DNA of 45,559 bases, taken from the NCBI GenBank assembly GCA_030429865.1, contig JAUIFX010000008.1:1-45559 (forward strand), read 5' to 3'. Numbering within the stretch: the stretch's first letter is position 1; each line of letters opens with the position of its first letter. A program made the translations under genes and the position numbers. The notes beneath the pieces are model-generated. The model had not been told where the DNA came from and searched no databases. It worked only from the letters and a program-made list of their open reading frames with translations. This DNA is from Gammaproteobacteria bacterium. Lineage in GTDB: Bacteria; Pseudomonadota; Gammaproteobacteria; Ga0077536. Below are positions 19,646 to 28,755 of this stretch, piece by piece.

Positions 19646-19651
19646 ATTATC
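19646..19651 (-). promoter_or_regulatory. Candidate -10 element upstream of trpF
   Basis: GATAAT on the minus strand in a 167-base spacer between truA and trpF. No good -35 hexamer is found at 17 bases (TAGGTC there), so the call rests on the -10 alone. Upstream in the same spacer, a 6-bp hairpin TGGCGC-ATCG-GCGCCA (19738-19753) lies 24 bases after the truA stop and could mark the end of the truA message, though it has no T-run. Confidence 0.3.
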
Positions 19652-19777
19652 CCATCCGTTGACGCCCAGACCTAGGGAGGGACTGCGCCGGCCCGCGCGC
19701 CTGGACGTCACCGCGCTGTTCGCCTTCAGCTCACGGCTGGCGCATCGGCGCCACCGCTCGCGCGCTCGCCGACCGCC

Positions 19778-20584
19778 TCAGTCGAAAGCGCGCCCGCTGT
19801 AGGCCGCCGGCAGCGGCACGATCCCCGCGGGCGGCGGCAGGTCGAATCCGGCGGGATAGCGCACGGCGCTGAGATAGAGGCCATCGGGTGGCGCGGTGAC
19901 GCCGCCGCGTTCGCGCTGACGATGGCCAAGGACTTCGGCAGCCCAACCGGGCGGGTGCTGCCCCATGCCGATCTGCAGCAGGACGCCGGCGAAATTGCGC
20001 ACCATGTGCTGCAGAAAGGCGTTGGCCTCGACGCTGAGCACGATCAGGCCGTCGTGGGCGCGCACGTCGCAACGATAGAGCGTGCGCACGGGGTGGCGCG
20101 CCTGGCAGCCCTTGGCCCGGAACGAGGAGAAGTCGTGCTCACCGAGCCAGGCGCGCGCCGCGCATGCCATGCGCTCGACATCGAGCGGCCGGCATTCCCA
20201 AGTCACCTTGCCGCGCCACAGGCCCGGGCGCGATTGCCGGTTGCAGATGAGGTAGTCGTAGGCGCGGCGCTCGGCGCTGAAGCGCGCATGGAAGTCGGGC
20301 GGCACCTCGCGTGCCCAGATCACGCTGACGTCACCGGGCAGGTTGCTGTTCGTGCCGAGGACCCAGGAGCGCGCGCGGCGCTCGACCTCGACGTCGAAAT
20401 GCACCACCTGGTAGAGCGCGTGCACGCCGGTGTCGGTACGGCCCGCGCAGACCACGCTGACCGGCCGGTCGGCGACGCGCGCGAGCGCCGCCTCGAGTTC
20501 CGCCTGCACGGTGCGCACGCCGTGCTGACGCTGCCAGCCACAGAACGCACTGCCGTCGTACTCGACACCGAGGGCCACTCGCAT
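19778..20584 (-). CDS. truA: tRNA pseudouridine(38-40) synthase
   Basis: Converts uridines 38, 39 and 40 of the tRNA anticodon arm to pseudouridine. The protein has 268 residues, the normal length. The catalytic aspartate is Asp51 in CAGRTDTGVHAL, and GWQRQ and NAFLQHMVRNF are typical TruA blocks. ATG 20584 begins the family-typical N-terminus (MRVALGVEYDGS). It stands between fimV (81 bases upstream) and trpF (167 bases downstream), the conserved fimV-truA-trpF order of Pseudomonas-like genomes. A hairpin without a T-run lies just beyond its stop. Confidence 0.96.
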   Translation of the reverse strand: MRVALGVEYDGSAFCGWQRQHGVRTVQAELEAALARVADRPVSVVCAGRTDTGVHALYQVVHFDVEVERRARSWVLGTNSNLPGDVSVIWAREVPPDFHARFSAERRAYDYLICNRQSRPGLWRGKVTWECRPLDVERMACAARAWLGEHDFSSFRAKGCQARHPVRTLYRCDVRAHDGLIVLSVEANAFLQHMVRNFAGVLLQIGMGQHPPGWAAEVLGHRQRERGGVTAPPDGLYLSAVRYPAGFDLPPPAGIVPLPAAYSGRAFD

Positions 20585-20665
20585 GGTCAGCGTGGTCCGT
20601 CAGTCAGGCCGCCGGGGCGGGCTGCCGCGCGCGACGCGCCCGCGCGCGGCGCGGCATCGCACGGC

Positions 20666-23600
20666 TCAGTCGGACATCTGGTCGAGCAGGCCCTGCGCTT
20701 CGGCCTTCTGCGCGTCGGAGCCATCGCTGACGACTTCGGCCAGGATCGACCGAGCACCCTCGTTGTCACCCAGCTCGATGTAGGCCTTCGCCAGGTTGAG
20801 CTTGGTGTCGGCTTCGTCGATGCTGCTCTGCCGTTCGACATCGGCACCCTTCGGCAGCACCACCGTGCTGTGCTCGTCGGGGTCGATCTCGAGGGCGTCG
20901 CCGCCGGCCAGCTCGACGGTGTCGGTGTGCCCGTCATCGCCCGAGCTGCCGCCCGTCTCGTCTTCACCCGGCAGCGGCAGGTCGAGTTCGAAATCGCCGA
21001 GATCGTCCTCGCCGGTGGCCAGGTTCAGGCCGCCCGCAGGGATTTCCATCGTTTCCTCGGCGGCAATCGAATCCATGTCGCTGGTGTTCTCGAGCGACAG
21101 GTCGAACTCGTCGTCGCCGCCGAGCGAGAGTTCGTCGAGTTCGTCACCCTGCAGCGAGAGCTCGCCGTCCGGCGCGTCGCCGCCCGGCGTGCTCATGGTG
21201 ATCTCGAGCCCGCCGTCGTCGCCTTCGTTCTCCGTCACGTCCAGGCGGGTCGTGACCTCGTCCATGCCGCGTGTCAGCTCGAGATCGAGTTCGCCCGCCT
21301 CGCCGAGGTCGTCGCTGATGTCGAGGGACGTGTCAGCCGTGCCGCCGGCGCCGAGTTCGGCGGTCGACTCGGTATCGAAAGCCGGGTCACCGGCACTTTC
21401 CTCCTCGTCGAAACCGCCGATGTCGAAGTCGAGCAGGTCGGTATCGTCCTCCCCGCCCGTGATGTCGAAGCTGGCCTCGTCGTCGCCCGTTTCGTCGTCC
21501 GAACCGGTCACCGGCGCGACCGTGTCGCTGATGTCGAAGTCGAGCGCCTCGGCACCGTCACCGGCCAGCGAGCCCCCCAGGTCGAGGAGGTTGTCGTCGT
21601 CGAAATCGCCGGCCTTGCCGGACGAGGTCACGTCGAGAAGATCGTTGGCGGGGTCGTGCGTATCCTCGAGCGAATCGAGATCGTGCACGCCGGCCGCGCC
21701 GTCCCCCTCGAGTTTGAGCGTCTCGCCGGAATCGCCGCCCCCGGTGATGTCGAGCACGTCCTCGTCTGCCGCGCTGTCAGGCGTGCCGCTGAGGTCGAAT
21801 GCCGCGTCCGCGGCTTCACCCTCGTCGCCGGCCGTCAGGTCGAGCACGTCATCGTCGGCGGCAGCGGTGAGATCGAGCACGTCGTCGTCATCGGCGGCCG
21901 CAGTGAGATCGAGCACGTCGGCGTCGTCGCCGGCGGTGAGGTCGAGGACCTCGTCGTCAGCCGCGGCAGTGATGTCGAACATGTCGTCAGCCGCGTCGGC
22001 GCTCGCCGCGCCTTCATCCTCACCGGTACCGGTCAGGTCGAAATCGAGCGCGTTGTCGTCGTCGTCGCCCGGCGCTTGCACGAGCGTGCTCTCGGCCGGC
22101 GACTCCGCCTCGCCTTCGGCGGTGATGTCGACGAAGGCCGGACCGGTGTCGGCGGCACTGGCCGCCGCCTCGTCGACGCCCTCGGCGAACAGCGCGCGTT
22201 CGGGTGACATCTCCGCCCACATCGCGAGCGCGCTCGACCACAGCGGGTCGTCCTCGCCGACGGCGTCGAGCAGGTCGCGCGCCGCGTTCTCGTAGGCCGC
22301 GCGGTCGTTGGACGAATAGTAGACTTCGAGCAGGCGCAGCTTGTATTCGTGGCGGTCCGGATGCTCTGCGATCACGCGCTTGACGAGTTCCTCGGCCTGG
22401 TCGAAGCGCTCGTAGGCGAGGTAGACGTTGACCTCCTCGAGGGGGTCTTCCTCCTGCTCGGCGGCCGGCGGCGGTGCGACGTCGGTCTGGGTGCGCAGGA
22501 ACTCTTCGGGCGTTTCGTCCGCTTCGCTCTCCACCGTGGCGTTGGGATCGAAACTCGTCGGCTCCTCGGTCACGTCGCTCGCGCCGACTTCGGTCGGCGC
22601 CTCGCTCGCGTCTTCCTCCTCGGCCGGCGGCATGGTGGCCGCGGCGGCGGCCGGCGCGGCGGCGGCCGGCGTTTCCGCCTTGCCGCCCCGGCGACGCATC
22701 ACGCTCGTCACCAGGCCGATGATGATGCCCAGCACCAGCAGTGCCCCCGCACCGAGGATGGTCAGGCTGCCACCCGGCACCAGCGCGGCAATGTGCTCCG
22801 GCACGAGGTTGGCCGGGAAGGCGCGTTCGGGCTGCTTCGGCGCGGCTTTCTTCGGCGCCGGCTCGGGCTTGGCCGGGGCCGGCTCGGCCGCCTTCTCGGC
22901 AGGCGCCGCTGCGGCTGCCGGTTCGGCGGGCGCGGTGTCGGCTTCCGGCGCGGCTTCTTCGACGACCGGCTCCTCGTCGAGCAGGTCGTCGCCGAAGGCG
23001 TCGTCGAGCGTCATGCCGGGGTCGACGTCCGGCACCTCGGGCACGGCCTCGTCGAGTTCGGCCAGCGCCTCGCGCGCGTCGTCGGCGAGCGCCTCGGCGC
23101 GCTCCTCGAGGCCCAGTTCGTCCTGCGCGACGCCGAGTTCGGCGAGGCGCGCCTGCAAGGCCGCGAGTTCTTCGTCCTTGATGTTCACCTGGCGCTGCAG
23201 CAGGTCGATGATGCCCTCGGCCTCGACCAGCTTGCTCTCGAGTTCGGCGGCCTGCTGCGCGCGCGCCTCGACTTCCTCACGCAACAGCTCGGCGCCGCCG
23301 CCTTCGCCCGCGCGCCCCGGCGTGCTGCCGCCCTCGGCGTCGCCCGGCGCGACGAGTTCCAGCCGCGCGCTGTCCTCATCCAGATCGTCGAGGTCGAACG
23401 CCGTCGACGGCGCGGCGGCGCCGACCGGCTGGGTCTCGGGCTCGGCCGCAACCTGGCCGCGGTAACGTTCCCAGAGCTGGTTGTGACGCTGCACCTCGGC
23501 ATACGCCGCGCGCGCGTCCATCGCGGTGAGTTCCTCCTGCGCCGGCAGCCTCAGAACCGCTCCCCGGCGCAGCAGGTTGACGTTGTCTTCGCCGAACGCG

Positions 23601-24268
23601 CCGGGATTGGCGCGCAGCAGCGCAAGCATCATCTGCTGCACGGTGATGCCGTCGTGCGGGCGCGCCGCGGAGGCAATCGACCACAGGGTATCGGTCGCGA
23701 CCACCGGGCCGATCTCGCGCCCCGCGGCATAGCCGCCGGTGGCCGCCGGCAGCGCGGCCGCGGGAGGCGCCGCCGGCGGGGTAGCCGGTATCGCCGCCGG
23801 TGCCGGCGCGGGCGCAGCGGCCGTGGCCGGTGCCGCCGGCGCGGGCGCGAACACCGCGCGGCGCCGATCGGGATCGTAGAGCGGCGGATCGAGCAGCACG
23901 GTGTATTCGCGCACGAGGCGACCGTTGGCCCAGTTGAGCTCGACCAGGAAGTTGAGGTAAGGCTCGCGAATCGGGTCCTTGGAGGTGACGCGGATGAAGT
24001 CCTCTCCGGGGACGCTGTCGTCGATGGCGAAGCGCAGTCCGAACAGGGCCGGGTTTCGCTCGATGCCGGCACGGGCGAACTGCTCGGCATCCGCCAGCGT
24101 GACGGTCAGGGTATCGAAGTCCTCCGGCGCGGCGCCGAGGATGTCGATGCGACCCGAGAAGGGCTCGTTCAGGGACGAATCGGACTCGAGCGAGCCGAGC
24201 CCGAGCGCAAAGGCCAAGCTGCTTGCAGTGCACGAGAGAAACAGGGCGACGGCTCGATTCCGTAGCAT
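20666..24268 (-). CDS. fimV: FimV/HubP-type polar landmark protein
   Basis: Large inner-membrane protein of 1200 residues that in relatives organises the cell pole, supporting type IV pili, flagella or chromosome-origin anchoring. Seen in order: a signal peptide (about 1-22); the FimV N-terminal domain (about 23-130) with GRIDILGAAPEDF; an Ala/Pro linker; a LysM domain binding peptidoglycan (about 190-245, TDTLWSIA to LRRGAVLRLP); a coiled coil (about 325-385); one transmembrane helix (about 500-525, LTILGAGALLVLGIIIGLV); a TPR-like segment around 610-690 (VYLAYERFDQAEELVKRVI); a very acidic region of DLT/DIT repeats (about 700-1130); and the conserved FimV C-terminal domain ending LLDQMSD. 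GAAGGA precedes ATG 24268. Its own promoter lies at the asd 3' end. Low-complexity DNA makes internal length variation between strains likely. Confidence 0.93.
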   Translation of the reverse strand: MLRNRAVALFLSCTASSLAFALGLGSLESDSSLNEPFSGRIDILGAAPEDFDTLTVTLADAEQFARAGIERNPALFGLRFAIDDSVPGEDFIRVTSKDPIREPYLNFLVELNWANGRLVREYTVLLDPPLYDPDRRRAVFAPAPAAPATAAAPAPAPAAIPATPPAAPPAAALPAATGGYAAGREIGPVVATDTLWSIASAARPHDGITVQQMMLALLRANPGAFGEDNVNLLRRGAVLRLPAQEELTAMDARAAYAEVQRHNQLWERYRGQVAAEPETQPVGAAAPSTAFDLDDLDEDSARLELVAPGDAEGGSTPGRAGEGGGAELLREEVEARAQQAAELESKLVEAEGIIDLLQRQVNIKDEELAALQARLAELGVAQDELGLEERAEALADDAREALAELDEAVPEVPDVDPGMTLDDAFGDDLLDEEPVVEEAAPEADTAPAEPAAAAAPAEKAAEPAPAKPEPAPKKAAPKQPERAFPANLVPEHIAALVPGGSLTILGAGALLVLGIIIGLVTSVMRRRGGKAETPAAAAPAAAAATMPPAEEEDASEAPTEVGASDVTEEPTSFDPNATVESEADETPEEFLRTQTDVAPPPAAEQEEDPLEEVNVYLAYERFDQAEELVKRVIAEHPDRHEYKLRLLEVYYSSNDRAAYENAARDLLDAVGEDDPLWSSALAMWAEMSPERALFAEGVDEAAASAADTGPAFVDITAEGEAESPAESTLVQAPGDDDDNALDFDLTGTGEDEGAASADAADDMFDITAAADDEVLDLTAGDDADVLDLTAAADDDDVLDLTAAADDDVLDLTAGDEGEAADAAFDLSGTPDSAADEDVLDITGGGDSGETLKLEGDGAAGVHDLDSLEDTHDPANDLLDVTSSGKAGDFDDDNLLDLGGSLAGDGAEALDFDISDTVAPVTGSDDETGDDEASFDITGGEDDTDLLDFDIGGFDEEESAGDPAFDTESTAELGAGGTADTSLDISDDLGEAGELDLELTRGMDEVTTRLDVTENEGDDGGLEITMSTPGGDAPDGELSLQGDELDELSLGGDDEFDLSLENTSDMDSIAAEETMEIPAGGLNLATGEDDLGDFELDLPLPGEDETGGSSGDDGHTDTVELAGGDALEIDPDEHSTVVLPKGADVERQSSIDEADTKLNLAKAYIELGDNEGARSILAEVVSDGSDAQKAEAQGLLDQMSD
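21834..21990. repeat. Tandem acidic repeats inside fimV
   Basis: About five near-identical units of 11-12 codons encode the pattern (L/F)D(L/I)TAxxDDxV, roughly residues 760-812 of the protein. At DNA level units share TCGAGCACGTC(A/G)TCG-like strings on the plus strand. More degenerate copies (FDLTGT, LDITGGG, FDISD, FDITGGE) spread over several hundred codons on both sides. Such arrays often change copy number by slippage or recombination. Confidence 0.75.
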
Positions 24269-24402
24269 GTCGTCATTCCTTCAAGTCGGTTTGCGCCAGA
24301 TGGAAATGTCGCTGGTCACTCGCACGCGACAGCAGCCGCTGGCTCCTTGCGGCCCTCCAGCAGCCCCGAACACCTTCGAATATTCTTTATCTTTGCCGAC
24401 TA

Positions 24403-24431
24403 ACTATAGCTTACAAATGACTTTTTACCAA
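24403..24431 (-). promoter_or_regulatory. Candidate sigma-70 promoter of fimV
   Basis: TTGGTA (24431-24426), inside the last codons of asd, is followed after exactly 17 bases by TATAGT (24408-24403), five of six matches to the -10 consensus. The area 24380-24430 is strikingly AT-rich for this genome. The leader to the fimV ATG would be about 128 bases. Confidence 0.5.
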
Positions 24432-25433
24432 CATTTCAGCGATTTGAACACTGTTGAGCGCAGCCCCCTTGCGAACGTTGTCCGAGACCACCCAAAGATC
24501 GATCCCGCGCGGGTGTGAAATGTCCTCGCGGATACGGCCGACGTAGACCGGGTCGTGGTTGGCTCCCTCGGTGACCGCGGTCGGGTAGCCGCCGTCGATG
24601 CGCTCGTCGAGCACGGTGATTCCGGGCGCACCGGCGAGCAGCTCGGTCACCCGCGCCGCACTGATCTTCTCCCGCGTCTCGATGTGGACGGCCTCGCTGT
24701 GGCCGTAGAACACCGGCACGCGCACGGCCGTCGGGTTCACCGCGATGCGCTCGTCACCCATGATCTTGCGCGTCTCCCACACCATCTTCATTTCTTCCTT
24801 GGTGTAACCGTTGTCCTGGAAGACGTCGATGTGGGGCAGGCAGTTGAAGGCAATCTGCTTGGGGTAGACCTGCGCCTCGGCCTCGCGGCCGCCGAGCAGC
24901 GCCGCCGATTGCTTGGCCAACTCCTCTATCGCCTCCTTGCCGGTACCGGAGACCGCCTGGTAGGTGCACACGTTGATGCGCTCGATGCCGACCGCGTCGT
25001 GGATGGGCTTCAACGCGACCACCATCTGGATGGTCGAGCAATTCGGGTTGGCGATGATGTTGCGCTTGCGGTAGCCGGCCAGCGCGTCCGGGTTCACTTC
25101 CGGCACGATCAGCGGGATGTCGTCGTCGTAGCGGAACTGCGAGGTGTTGTCGATGACCACGCAGCCGGCCGCGGCGGCACGCGGCGCATGCACCTTGGAC
25201 ACCGAGGCCCCGGGCGAGAACAGGCCGATATCGACACCCGCAAAGTCGAACTTGTCGAGATCCTGCACGACCAGCTGGCGCGAGCCGAAAGCCAGCCGGG
25301 AGCCGGCCGAGCGCGCACTGGCCACGGCGTGGATCTCGCCGATCGGGAAATCGCGCTCGGCGAGGATCGACAACATGGTCTCGCCGACCGCGCCGGTCGC
25401 ACCGACCACGGCGACGTTGAAGGTTCTGGACAT
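24411..25433 (-). CDS. asd: Aspartate-semialdehyde dehydrogenase
   Basis: Reduces aspartyl phosphate to aspartate semialdehyde with NADPH, the branch point to lysine/diaminopimelate, threonine and methionine. It has 340 residues. The NADP loop GATGAVG (11-17) and the active-site Cys132 in NPNCSTIQ are clear, and the sequence is of the Pseudomonas/Gram-positive-like class rather than the E. coli Asd1 class. ATG 25433 has GGAGG nine bases upstream. It lies 22 bases beyond leuB, likely cotranscribed with it, and 142 bases before fimV. Its product feeds dapB, dapD and dapC, also in this window, and through homoserine feeds metZ. Confidence 0.96.
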   Translation of the reverse strand: MSRTFNVAVVGATGAVGETMLSILAERDFPIGEIHAVASARSAGSRLAFGSRQLVVQDLDKFDFAGVDIGLFSPGASVSKVHAPRAAAAGCVVIDNTSQFRYDDDIPLIVPEVNPDALAGYRKRNIIANPNCSTIQMVVALKPIHDAVGIERINVCTYQAVSGTGKEAIEELAKQSAALLGGREAEAQVYPKQIAFNCLPHIDVFQDNGYTKEEMKMVWETRKIMGDERIAVNPTAVRVPVFYGHSEAVHIETREKISAARVTELLAGAPGITVLDERIDGGYPTAVTEGANHDPVYVGRIREDISHPRGIDLWVVSDNVRKGAALNSVQIAEMLVKSHL

Positions 25434-25455
25434 AAGGCTTTGCCTCCGGTTTTGC

Positions 25456-26538
25456 TCAGACCGCGTCGAGCGCGGCGATCACCGCGGCGGTCATTTCCTG
25501 GGTGCCGACGGTACGCTCGCTCGCACCGGCGATATCGGCCGTGCGCACGCCGGCGGCGAGCACCTGGCCGACCGCTGCTTCGACCCGGTCGGCCAGGGCA
25601 CCCTCGTCGAGGGTGTAGCGCAGCATCATGCTGGCCGACAGGATCGTTGCCAGCGGATTGGCCACGCCCTGCCCGGCGATGTCGGGCGCCGAGCCGTGCA
25701 CGGGCTCGAACAGGCCCTTGCTGGCGGCGTCGAGCGAGGCCGATGGCAGCATCCCGATGGAGCCGGTCAGCATGGCCGCGAGATCGGACAGAATGTCACC
25801 GAACATGTTCGTGGTGACGAGAACGTCGAATTGCTTGGGCGCGCGCACGAGCTGCATCGCCGCGTTGTCGACGTACATGTGCGACAGCGCCACATCGGGA
25901 TACTCCGCTGCGAGGCCGTCGACCAGTTCGCGCCACAACTCGCTGACCTCGAGCACGTTGGCCTTGTCGACCGAGCACAGGCGCCCGCTGCGCTTGCGCG
26001 CGATCTCGAAGCCGGAGCGCGCGATGCGCTCGATCTCGTCGTCGCGGTAGACCAGCGTGTTGAATCCGCGGCGGTGGCCGTCGGCATCCTGCTCGATACC
26101 GCGTGGCTGGCCGAAATAGATGCCGCCGGTCAGCTCGCGGATGATCATGACGTCGAGGCCCGCGACCACTTCGGGCCGCAGGCTGGAGGCATCCGCGAGC
26201 GCGGGATAGAGCACCGCGGGGCGCAGGTTGCAGTAGAAACCGAGCTCCGAGCGCAGGCGCAGGAGACCGCGTTCCGGACGGATGGCGCGCTCGACCTTGT
26301 CCCACTTCGGACCGCCGACGGCGCCGAGCAGGATCGCATCGGCGGCCCGCGCGGCGGCCAGGGTGGCCTCGGGCAGGGAGTCGCCATGGGCGTCGATCGC
26401 ACAGCCTCCCATGAGCGCATGCTCGAACTCGCAGGCGAGTCCGTGGCGCTCCTTCAGGGCCTGCAGGACCTGCTCGGCGGCGCCGACGATTTCCGGCCCG
26501 ATGCCGTCGCCGGCAAGCAACAGGATCTTGTGCGTCAT
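25456..26538 (-). CDS. leuB: 3-isopropylmalate dehydrogenase
   Basis: Oxidises and decarboxylates 3-isopropylmalate to 2-oxoisocaproate with NAD, the third step of leucine synthesis. The product is 360 residues from ATG 26538 ([16 protein letters not shown]). The frame extends to 26748 but that part is not conserved and runs across the dapC start, so it is excluded. Hallmarks are [14 protein letters not shown] and [14 protein letters not shown]. In Pseudomonas-like genomes leuC and leuD precede leuB; here the divergent dapC stands in that place, so LeuCD must be encoded elsewhere. A promoter-like pair is at 26572-26600. No leucine leader peptide or terminator-like attenuator was noticed in the 131-base spacer. 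Confidence 0.96.
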   Translation of the reverse strand: MTHKILLLAGDGIGPEIVGAAEQVLQALKERHGLACEFEHALMGGCAIDAHGDSLPEATLAAARAADAILLGAVGGPKWDKVERAIRPERGLLRLRSELGFYCNLRPAVLYPALADASSLRPEVVAGLDVMIIRELTGGIYFGQPRGIEQDADGHRRGFNTLVYRDDEIERIARSGFEIARKRSGRLCSVDKANVLEVSELWRELVDGLAAEYPDVALSHMYVDNAAMQLVRAPKQFDVLVTTNMFGDILSDLAAMLTGSIGMLPSASLDAASKGLFEPVHGSAPDIAGQGVANPLATILSASMMLRYTLDEGALADRVEAAVGQVLAAGVRTADIAGASERTVGTQEMTAAVIAALDAV

Positions 26539-26571
26539 GGTGTGTCCCGCGTCAGTGAAAAAAGGGGCGCA

Positions 26572-26600
26572 AGGATACAGTAAAGCCCTGGGCCGTTGAA
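26572..26600 (-). promoter_or_regulatory. Candidate promoter of leuB-asd
   Basis: TTCAAC (26600-26595) and TATCCT (26577-26572) are 17 bases apart on the minus strand, about 34 bases before the leuB ATG. Matches to consensus are moderate. It overlaps the control region of the divergent dapC. Confidence 0.33.
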
Positions 26601-26630
26601 CCGGGCGGCCCGGCCGGGAGGCCTTTCGGC

Positions 26631-26636
26631 TATACT
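26631..26636 (+). promoter_or_regulatory. Candidate -10 element of dapC-dapD
   Basis: TATACT on the plus strand, five of six consensus bases, in a GC-rich setting 33 bases before the dapC ATG. The sequence 17 bases upstream (GCCCGG) is a poor -35, so an activator may be needed or the call may be wrong. Confidence 0.35.
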
Positions 26637-26669
26637 CCCGCCCTCGCCTCGCGCACCTCCGCACCCCGC

Positions 26670-27869
26670 ATGAATCCCGGACTCGCACAGCTTCAACCGT
26701 ACCCGTTCGAGCGCCTGGCAACGCTGCGAGAGCGGGTCGCCCCGGCACCCGATCGCACGCTGATCAACCTCTCCATCGGTGAGCCCCAGCACGCCACGCC
26801 GCGATGCATCCACGAAGCGCTGATCGCGCACCTCGACGGCACCGCGAAGTACCCCGCGACGCGCGGCCTGCCGGAACTGCGCGAGGCGATCTGTACGTGG
26901 GCGACGCGCCGCTTCGACCTGCCGCCGGCCGCGCTCGACCCGGCGCGTCACGTCCTGCCGGTCAACGGCACCCGCGAAGCCTTGTTTGCCATCGCGCAGG
27001 CGGCCTTCGCACGCGACCCGGCCAAGCCCCTGGTCGGCATGCCCAACCCCTTCTACCAGATCTACGAGGGAGCGGCCCTGCTCGCCGGCGCCACGCCCTG
27101 CTTCGTCCCCTGCCCGGCCGAACGCGGCTTCCGGCCCGACTGGGAGGCCGTGCCGGCGCGTACCTGGGAGCGTCTCGCCCTGCTCTACGTCTGCTCGCCG
27201 GGCAACCCGTCCGGCGCCGTGCTCGCGGCCGAGGACTACGCAACCCTCGTCGCGCTCGCCGATCGCCACGATTTCATCATCGTCGCCGACGAGTGCTACA
27301 GCGAACTCTATCTCGACGAGCAAGCGCCGCCGCTCGGCCTGCTGCAATGGTGCGCCGCGAGCGGGCGCGACGACTTCCGCCGCTGCCTCGTCATGCACAG
27401 CCTGTCGAAGCGCTCCAATGCGCCGGGCCTGCGTTCGGGTTTCGTCGCCGGCGACGCTGACCTCATCGACGATTTCTTCCGCTACCGCACCTACCAGGGC
27501 GGCGCCATGGCGTTGCCGGTGCAATACGCGAGCATCGCCGCGTGGTCGGACGAGTCGCACGTGATCGACAACCGCGCGCGCTACCGCGCCAAGTTCGCCG
27601 ACGTCGTCGCGACGCTGCAGCCCGTGCTCGCGCTCAGCGCGCCGCCGGCCGGCTTCTACCTCTGGCCCGAGCTGCCGCTCGACGACGTCAGCGCCTGCGA
27701 GCGCCTGCTCGGCGAAGCCGGCGTGCTGGTGCTGCCCGGGCAATTTCTTGCCCGCGCCGTCGACGGCGTCAACCCGGGACGCGGACGCATCCGGATCGCG
27801 CTGGTCGCCGGGCACGCCGAGTGCGTCGAGGCGGCCGAGCGGATGGCCCACTTCTTTCGCAACCTCTGA
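26670..27869 (+). CDS. dapC: Succinyldiaminopimelate transaminase
   Basis: PLP aminotransferase that converts N-succinyl-2-amino-6-ketopimelate to N-succinyl-L,L-diaminopimelate in the lysine/peptidoglycan precursor route. It has 399 residues of fold type I. Features are NLSIGEPQH (33-41), the PLP-binding Asp207 in [10 protein letters not shown], the Schiff-base Lys247 in [15 protein letters not shown] and a C-terminal RIRIALVAG. The motif set and direct linkage to dapD identify it as DapC rather than a general aspartate aminotransferase. In E. coli this step is done by ArgD. ATG 26670 begins the conserved N-terminus. The dapD ribosome binding site is formed just after its stop, so the two are cotranscribed. 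It diverges from leuB. Confidence 0.9.
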   Translation: MNPGLAQLQPYPFERLATLRERVAPAPDRTLINLSIGEPQHATPRCIHEALIAHLDGTAKYPATRGLPELREAICTWATRRFDLPPAALDPARHVLPVNGTREALFAIAQAAFARDPAKPLVGMPNPFYQIYEGAALLAGATPCFVPCPAERGFRPDWEAVPARTWERLALLYVCSPGNPSGAVLAAEDYATLVALADRHDFIIVADECYSELYLDEQAPPLGLLQWCAASGRDDFRRCLVMHSLSKRSNAPGLRSGFVAGDADLIDDFFRYRTYQGGAMALPVQYASIAAWSDESHVIDNRARYRAKFADVVATLQPVLALSAPPAGFYLWPELPLDDVSACERLLGEAGVLVLPGQFLARAVDGVNPGRGRIRIALVAGHAECVEAAERMAHFFRNL

Positions 27870-27883
27870 GGAGCACAATCACC

Positions 27884-28705
27884 ATGCAGGATCTTGCCGC
27901 CGTCATCGACCAGGCCTTCGCCACCCGCGACGAGTTCGACGCCCAGAGCGTCAAGCCCGAGATCCGCGATGCCGTGGAAACCTGTCTCGCGCACCTCGAC
28001 GACGGTTCGCTGCGCGTCGCCGAGCCCGCGGGTGATGGCTGGCAGGTGAACGAATGGGCCAAGAAAGCGGTGCTGCTGTCATTCAAGCTGGCCGGCAACG
28101 ACGTCATTGCCGGCGGCCACACCAACTATTTCGACAAGGTGCCGCTGAAGTTCGCCGGCACCTCGCGCGCCGACTTCGAGGCCGTGGGCGCGCGCGTCGT
28201 GCCGCCAGCGACCGTGCGCCGCGGCTGCTACATCGCGCCCAACGTGGTGCTGATGCCGAGCTACGTCAACATCGGCGCCTACGTCGATGCCGGCACCATG
28301 GTCGACACCTGGGCGACCGTCGGTTCGTGCGCCCAGATCGGCAAGAACGTGCACCTGTCGGGCGGCGTCGGCATCGGCGGCGTCCTCGAGCCGCTGCAGG
28401 CGGCACCGACGATCATCGAGGACGGCTGCTTCATCGGCGCGCGCTCGGAGATCGTCGAAGGCGTCATCGTCGGTGCGGGCTCGGTGATCTCGATGGGCGT
28501 CTACATCGGCCAGAGCACCAAGATCTACGACCGCGCGACCGGCGAAGTGAGCTACGGCCGCGTACCGCCGGGCTCGGTCGTTGTCTCGGGCAACCTGCCG
28601 GCCGCCGACGGCAGTCACAGCCTCTACTGCGCGGTGATCGTCAAGCGGGTCGACGAGAAGACACGCGCCAAGGTCGGCATCAACGAGCTCCTGCGCGACG
28701 TCTGA
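27884..28705 (+). CDS. dapD: Tetrahydrodipicolinate N-succinyltransferase
   Basis: Transfers succinyl from succinyl-CoA to tetrahydrodipicolinate, the step before DapC. The protein has 273 residues: an alpha-helical N-terminal domain to about residue 100, then a left-handed beta helix of hexapeptide repeats ([20 protein letters not shown] onward) with [17 protein letters not shown] and [17 protein letters not shown] 27884 follows GAGGAG, which abuts the dapC stop. The upstream frame to 27542 is not conserved. It converges on glmM, with a GC-rich stem at 28725-28739 between the two stops. Confidence 0.97.
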   Translation: MQDLAAVIDQAFATRDEFDAQSVKPEIRDAVETCLAHLDDGSLRVAEPAGDGWQVNEWAKKAVLLSFKLAGNDVIAGGHTNYFDKVPLKFAGTSRADFEAVGARVVPPATVRRGCYIAPNVVLMPSYVNIGAYVDAGTMVDTWATVGSCAQIGKNVHLSGGVGIGGVLEPLQAAPTIIEDGCFIGARSEIVEGVIVGAGSVISMGVYIGQSTKIYDRATGEVSYGRVPPGSVVVSGNLPAADGSHSLYCAVIVKRVDEKTRAKVGINELLRDV

Positions 28706-28724
28706 CGCGGCAGCCTGCGGCGCG

Positions 28725-28739
28725 GCGGCGCATCGCCGC
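28725..28739. terminator. Stem between convergent dapD and glmM
   Basis: A perfect 6-bp stem with a three-base loop, GCGGCG-CAT-CGCCGC, in the 50-base spacer between two convergent stops. It may act in both directions, but neither side has a T-run, so it is not a standard intrinsic terminator. Confidence 0.25.
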
Positions 28740-28755
28740 TCGCGCGGCGGCCGGT

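Noticed and set aside
25456-26748. leuB extended across the dapC start
   Set aside because: LeuB homology starts at ATG 26538; the extension would cover the divergent dapC gene and its control region.
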